Shown here one piece after another: positions 8,326 through 9,872 of a DNA stretch of 9,872 bases. The stretch covers positions 1 through 9,872 of the forward strand of contig JAJRVC010000477.1 in the NCBI GenBank assembly GCA_024277475.1, written 5' to 3'. This DNA is from Deltaproteobacteria bacterium (lineage in GTDB: Bacteria; Desulfobacterota; Desulfobacteria; Desulfobacterales; JAFDCJ01). The position numbers were made by a program, and so were the translations under genes. The first letter of the stretch is position 1, and every line of letters begins with the position of its first letter. A model generated the notes under the pieces. It made no database searches, was not told where the DNA came from, and worked only from the letters and a program-made list of their open reading frames with translations.

Positions 8326-8352
8326 TTGACAGATAATTTTTATTTATAGTAT
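8326..8352 (+). promoter_or_regulatory. Possible promoter of the LarA-like gene
   Basis: A perfect -35 hexamer TTGACA (8326-8331) is followed, within an AT-rich stretch, by TATAGT (8345-8350) and the overlapping TAGTAT (8347-8352). The spacers are 13 or 15 bases, shorter than the usual 17, so the -10 assignment is uncertain. The gene starts about 50 bases downstream. Confidence 0.35.
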
Positions 8353-8357
8353 CGTCC

Positions 8358-8372
8358 AATCATCCAATGATT
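8358..8372. promoter_or_regulatory. Small palindrome in the LarA-like leader, possible operator
   Basis: AATCAT-CCA-ATGATT is a perfect dyad with 6-base arms and a 3-base centre. It lies just downstream of the candidate promoter and 31 bases before the start codon, a position where a repressor could act. The arms are short, so chance is possible. Confidence 0.25.
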
Positions 8373-8403
8373 CAACCTTTTCCTGAATAATTACCCATAA
8401 GAT

Positions 8404-9678
8404 ATGCCAATAGAATTTCCACCCTTGCATATGATCGACCAAGATTTTGAGACTGCGGCAAGAACAAAGCCGGAACTCGCGGTGGCCAAAGAGCTCGAAA
8501 GGACCCATCTGCTGGAGCCGATTTCTGCCGGTCAGACGGTTATCATCACTGCGGGAAGTCGGGGTGTCGATTCTATGCCGGCGGTGTTGCGCAGCCTCAC
8601 TGACGCCCTGAGGGCCAAGGGAGCCAACCCTGTCATCCTGCCGGCTATGGGAAGCCATGGCGGAGGCACGGCCAAAGCGCAGGTGAAGGTTCTTGAACAC
8701 CTAGGGCTAACATATGAGACGGTAGGGTCACCCATTCATGATCGACTTGAGCCGGTTGAGATCGCAGACATCGGGGGATGCCCTGTGTTCGCTGATCGGG
8801 TAGCGGTGGATGCAGATCATGTCATTCTCGTGAACCGTATCAAGGTGCACTCCGAATTCATCGGTAAAATCGAATCCGGCCTGATCAAAATGGCAGTCGT
8901 GGGATTAGGTCGTATTGCCGGCGCCGAGATCATGCATCAATTTGCCGTCAGGACAGGCTATGCTGAGGCCCTCCAGGCAATTGCGCGCGTTTTGTTCTCA
9001 AATCTACGGATTCTGGGGGGAATTGCAATCCTCGAAGACAAGACCAGCGTATTCCGTCGGCTGGAAGCTGTTCAGGCGGAGGCCATTTTTCAGCGGGAGC
9101 CGGAATTGCTCAAAGAGGCTCAGCGGTATCATGCCATGCTCCCCTTCGACCAGCTGGATGTGCTCCTGGTAGACGAAATCGGCAAGGACATCTGCGGTGC
9201 CGGATTCGACACGAAAGTGATTGGCAGGATTCGAAACATTTATGAAAAGGAATGCAAACGACCGCGAATAACCCGAATTGTTCTAAGGGATCTTTCCGAA
9301 AAGACAGCAGGCAACGCCACCGGAATCGGACTGGCAGATTTTATTCACCGCAGGGTTGCAGAAAAGATGGACCCGGAAATAACAGCCATTAATTGCATCA
9401 CGGCCATCGCGCCGGAGAAAGGCATGGTGCCGATTACACTTTCAACCGACAGGCAGGCTCTGGAGGCCGCTTTTCAATCCATCGGCCTCTGGAGTACCGA
9501 CGACGTTCGGATGGCGTGGATTGCCAATACATCGGATTTAAAGCGTTTAGCGGTATCGCCGGCATTGGCCAAAGAGGCCAGGCTTAAAGGATTATCGATT
9601 TCCGAGCATCCGTTCGGTCTGCCGTTTGATGCCAATGGTAATCTCCCCGGATTTCGTAAATGCCTTGTTGCAGGCTGA
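8404..9678 (+). CDS. Lar_N (DUF2088) family protein, LarA-like nickel-pincer racemase/epimerase homologue
   Basis: The 424-residue protein is close in length to LarA-family enzymes. Its N-terminal half shows the conserved elements of the family: GSRGV (51-55), AMGSHGGG (81-88), VNRIKVHSEF (143-152) and ESGLIKM (157-163). By analogy with LarA, His85, His149 and Lys162 are candidates for catalytic or cofactor-binding residues; this is inference, not alignment. LarA uses a nickel-pincer nucleotide to racemise lactate by hydride transfer, and relatives act on other 2-hydroxy acids. The substrate here is unknown, and this divergent branch need not be a lactate racemase. The protein is cytoplasmic, with no signal peptide. 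No clear ribosome binding site precedes ATG 8404; ATG 8431 (Met10) is an alternative. The gene is divergent from the kinase and stands alone. The larB, larC and larE cofactor genes are not in this window. Confidence 0.85.
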   Translation: MPIEFPPLHMIDQDFETAARTKPELAVAKELERTHLLEPISAGQTVIITAGSRGVDSMPAVLRSLTDALRAKGANPVILPAMGSHGGGTAKAQVKVLEHLGLTYETVGSPIHDRLEPVEIADIGGCPVFADRVAVDADHVILVNRIKVHSEFIGKIESGLIKMAVVGLGRIAGAEIMHQFAVRTGYAEALQAIARVLFSNLRILGGIAILEDKTSVFRRLEAVQAEAIFQREPELLKEAQRYHAMLPFDQLDVLLVDEIGKDICGAGFDTKVIGRIRNIYEKECKRPRITRIVLRDLSEKTAGNATGIGLADFIHRRVAEKMDPEITAINCITAIAPEKGMVPITLSTDRQALEAAFQSIGLWSTDDVRMAWIANTSDLKRLAVSPALAKEARLKGLSISEHPFGLPFDANGNLPGFRKCLVAG

Positions 9679-9760
9679 TCGCTGAACCCCCGTAGTCGTT
9701 TGGATGGATAGGATCGTTGAGTACGTCGTCTGGTTTTTTCCTTTTAGCTTTGAGCGTTTC

Positions 9761-9872
9761 AACCCAGAACCTTGAACCTTGAACCCAGAACCCTGAACTC
9801 TGAACCCAGAACCCAGAACCCAGAACCCAGAACCCAGAACCCAGAACCCAGAACCCAGAACCCAGAACCCAG
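9761..9872. repeat. Heptameric tandem repeat array (AACCCAG), continues past the window
   Basis: Sixteen consecutive 7-base units run from 9761 to the last base without breaking phase. The first six vary (AACCCAG, AACCTTG, AACCTTG, AACCCAG, AACCCTG, AACTCTG). The last ten (9803-9872) are identical AACCCAG. The gradient from varied to perfect suggests recent expansion by slippage on the distal side. The array begins 82 bases after the LarA-like stop codon and contains no gene. The unit is too short and has no spacers, so it is not CRISPR. Confidence 0.95.

Noticed and set aside
8165..8359. Minus-strand 64-residue open frame upstream of the kinase
   Set aside because: It sits in the divergent promoter region, overlaps the kinase's extended start in another frame, has no clear ribosome binding site, and matches no family I know.
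9761..9872. CRISPR array or telomere
   Set aside because: The unit is only 7 bases with no spacers. It is also not a known telomere sequence, and it starts in normal gene context, so a simple tandem repeat is the better explanation.

Overview
The window holds four genes and several repeat elements. The gene families (a hybrid PAS histidine kinase, a PilZ protein, a Lar_N/DUF2088 protein and a very large secreted multidomain protein), and AACCCAG-type heptamer repeats between genes, suggest a free-living Gram-negative bacterium. The overall style is that of sulfate-reducing Desulfobacterota (Desulfobacterales-like). This is inferred from gene style only, and no marker gene is present to prove it.

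Left half (1-4689, minus strand): one uninterrupted reading frame of 1563 codons starts at 4689 with a strong ribosome binding site and runs off the left edge. It encodes a secreted giant protein: signal peptide, SdrD_B/CnaB-like beta-sandwich domains, calcium-loop motifs, an IPT/TIG domain and a C-terminal right-handed beta-helix. The many plus-strand open frames in this region are antisense shadows. Just upstream on the same strand (4742-5212) is a PilZ-domain gene, a candidate cyclic-di-GMP receptor. It may be co-transcribed with the giant gene, since only 52 bases separate them and they contain an AT-rich hairpin.

Middle (5213-5652): a non-coding stretch with a 15-bp inverted repeat around the annotated PilZ start, a 186-bp nested palindromic element, and a degenerate run of AACCYBG-like units next to the kinase stop codon.

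Right half: a minus-strand hybrid sensor histidine kinase (two membrane segments, three PAS domains, HisKA, HATPase and a C-terminal receiver) ends at 5653. It is divergent from a plus-strand Lar_N (LarA-like) gene at 8404-9678. The window ends inside a heptameric tandem array, sixteen units in perfect 7-bp phase with the last ten identical.

Functional links: the PilZ and giant-protein genes could form a unit in which cyclic-di-GMP controls a cell-surface or matrix protein. The kinase has no partner regulator here and the LarA-like gene has no lar accessory genes here, so neither can be tied to a pathway from this window.
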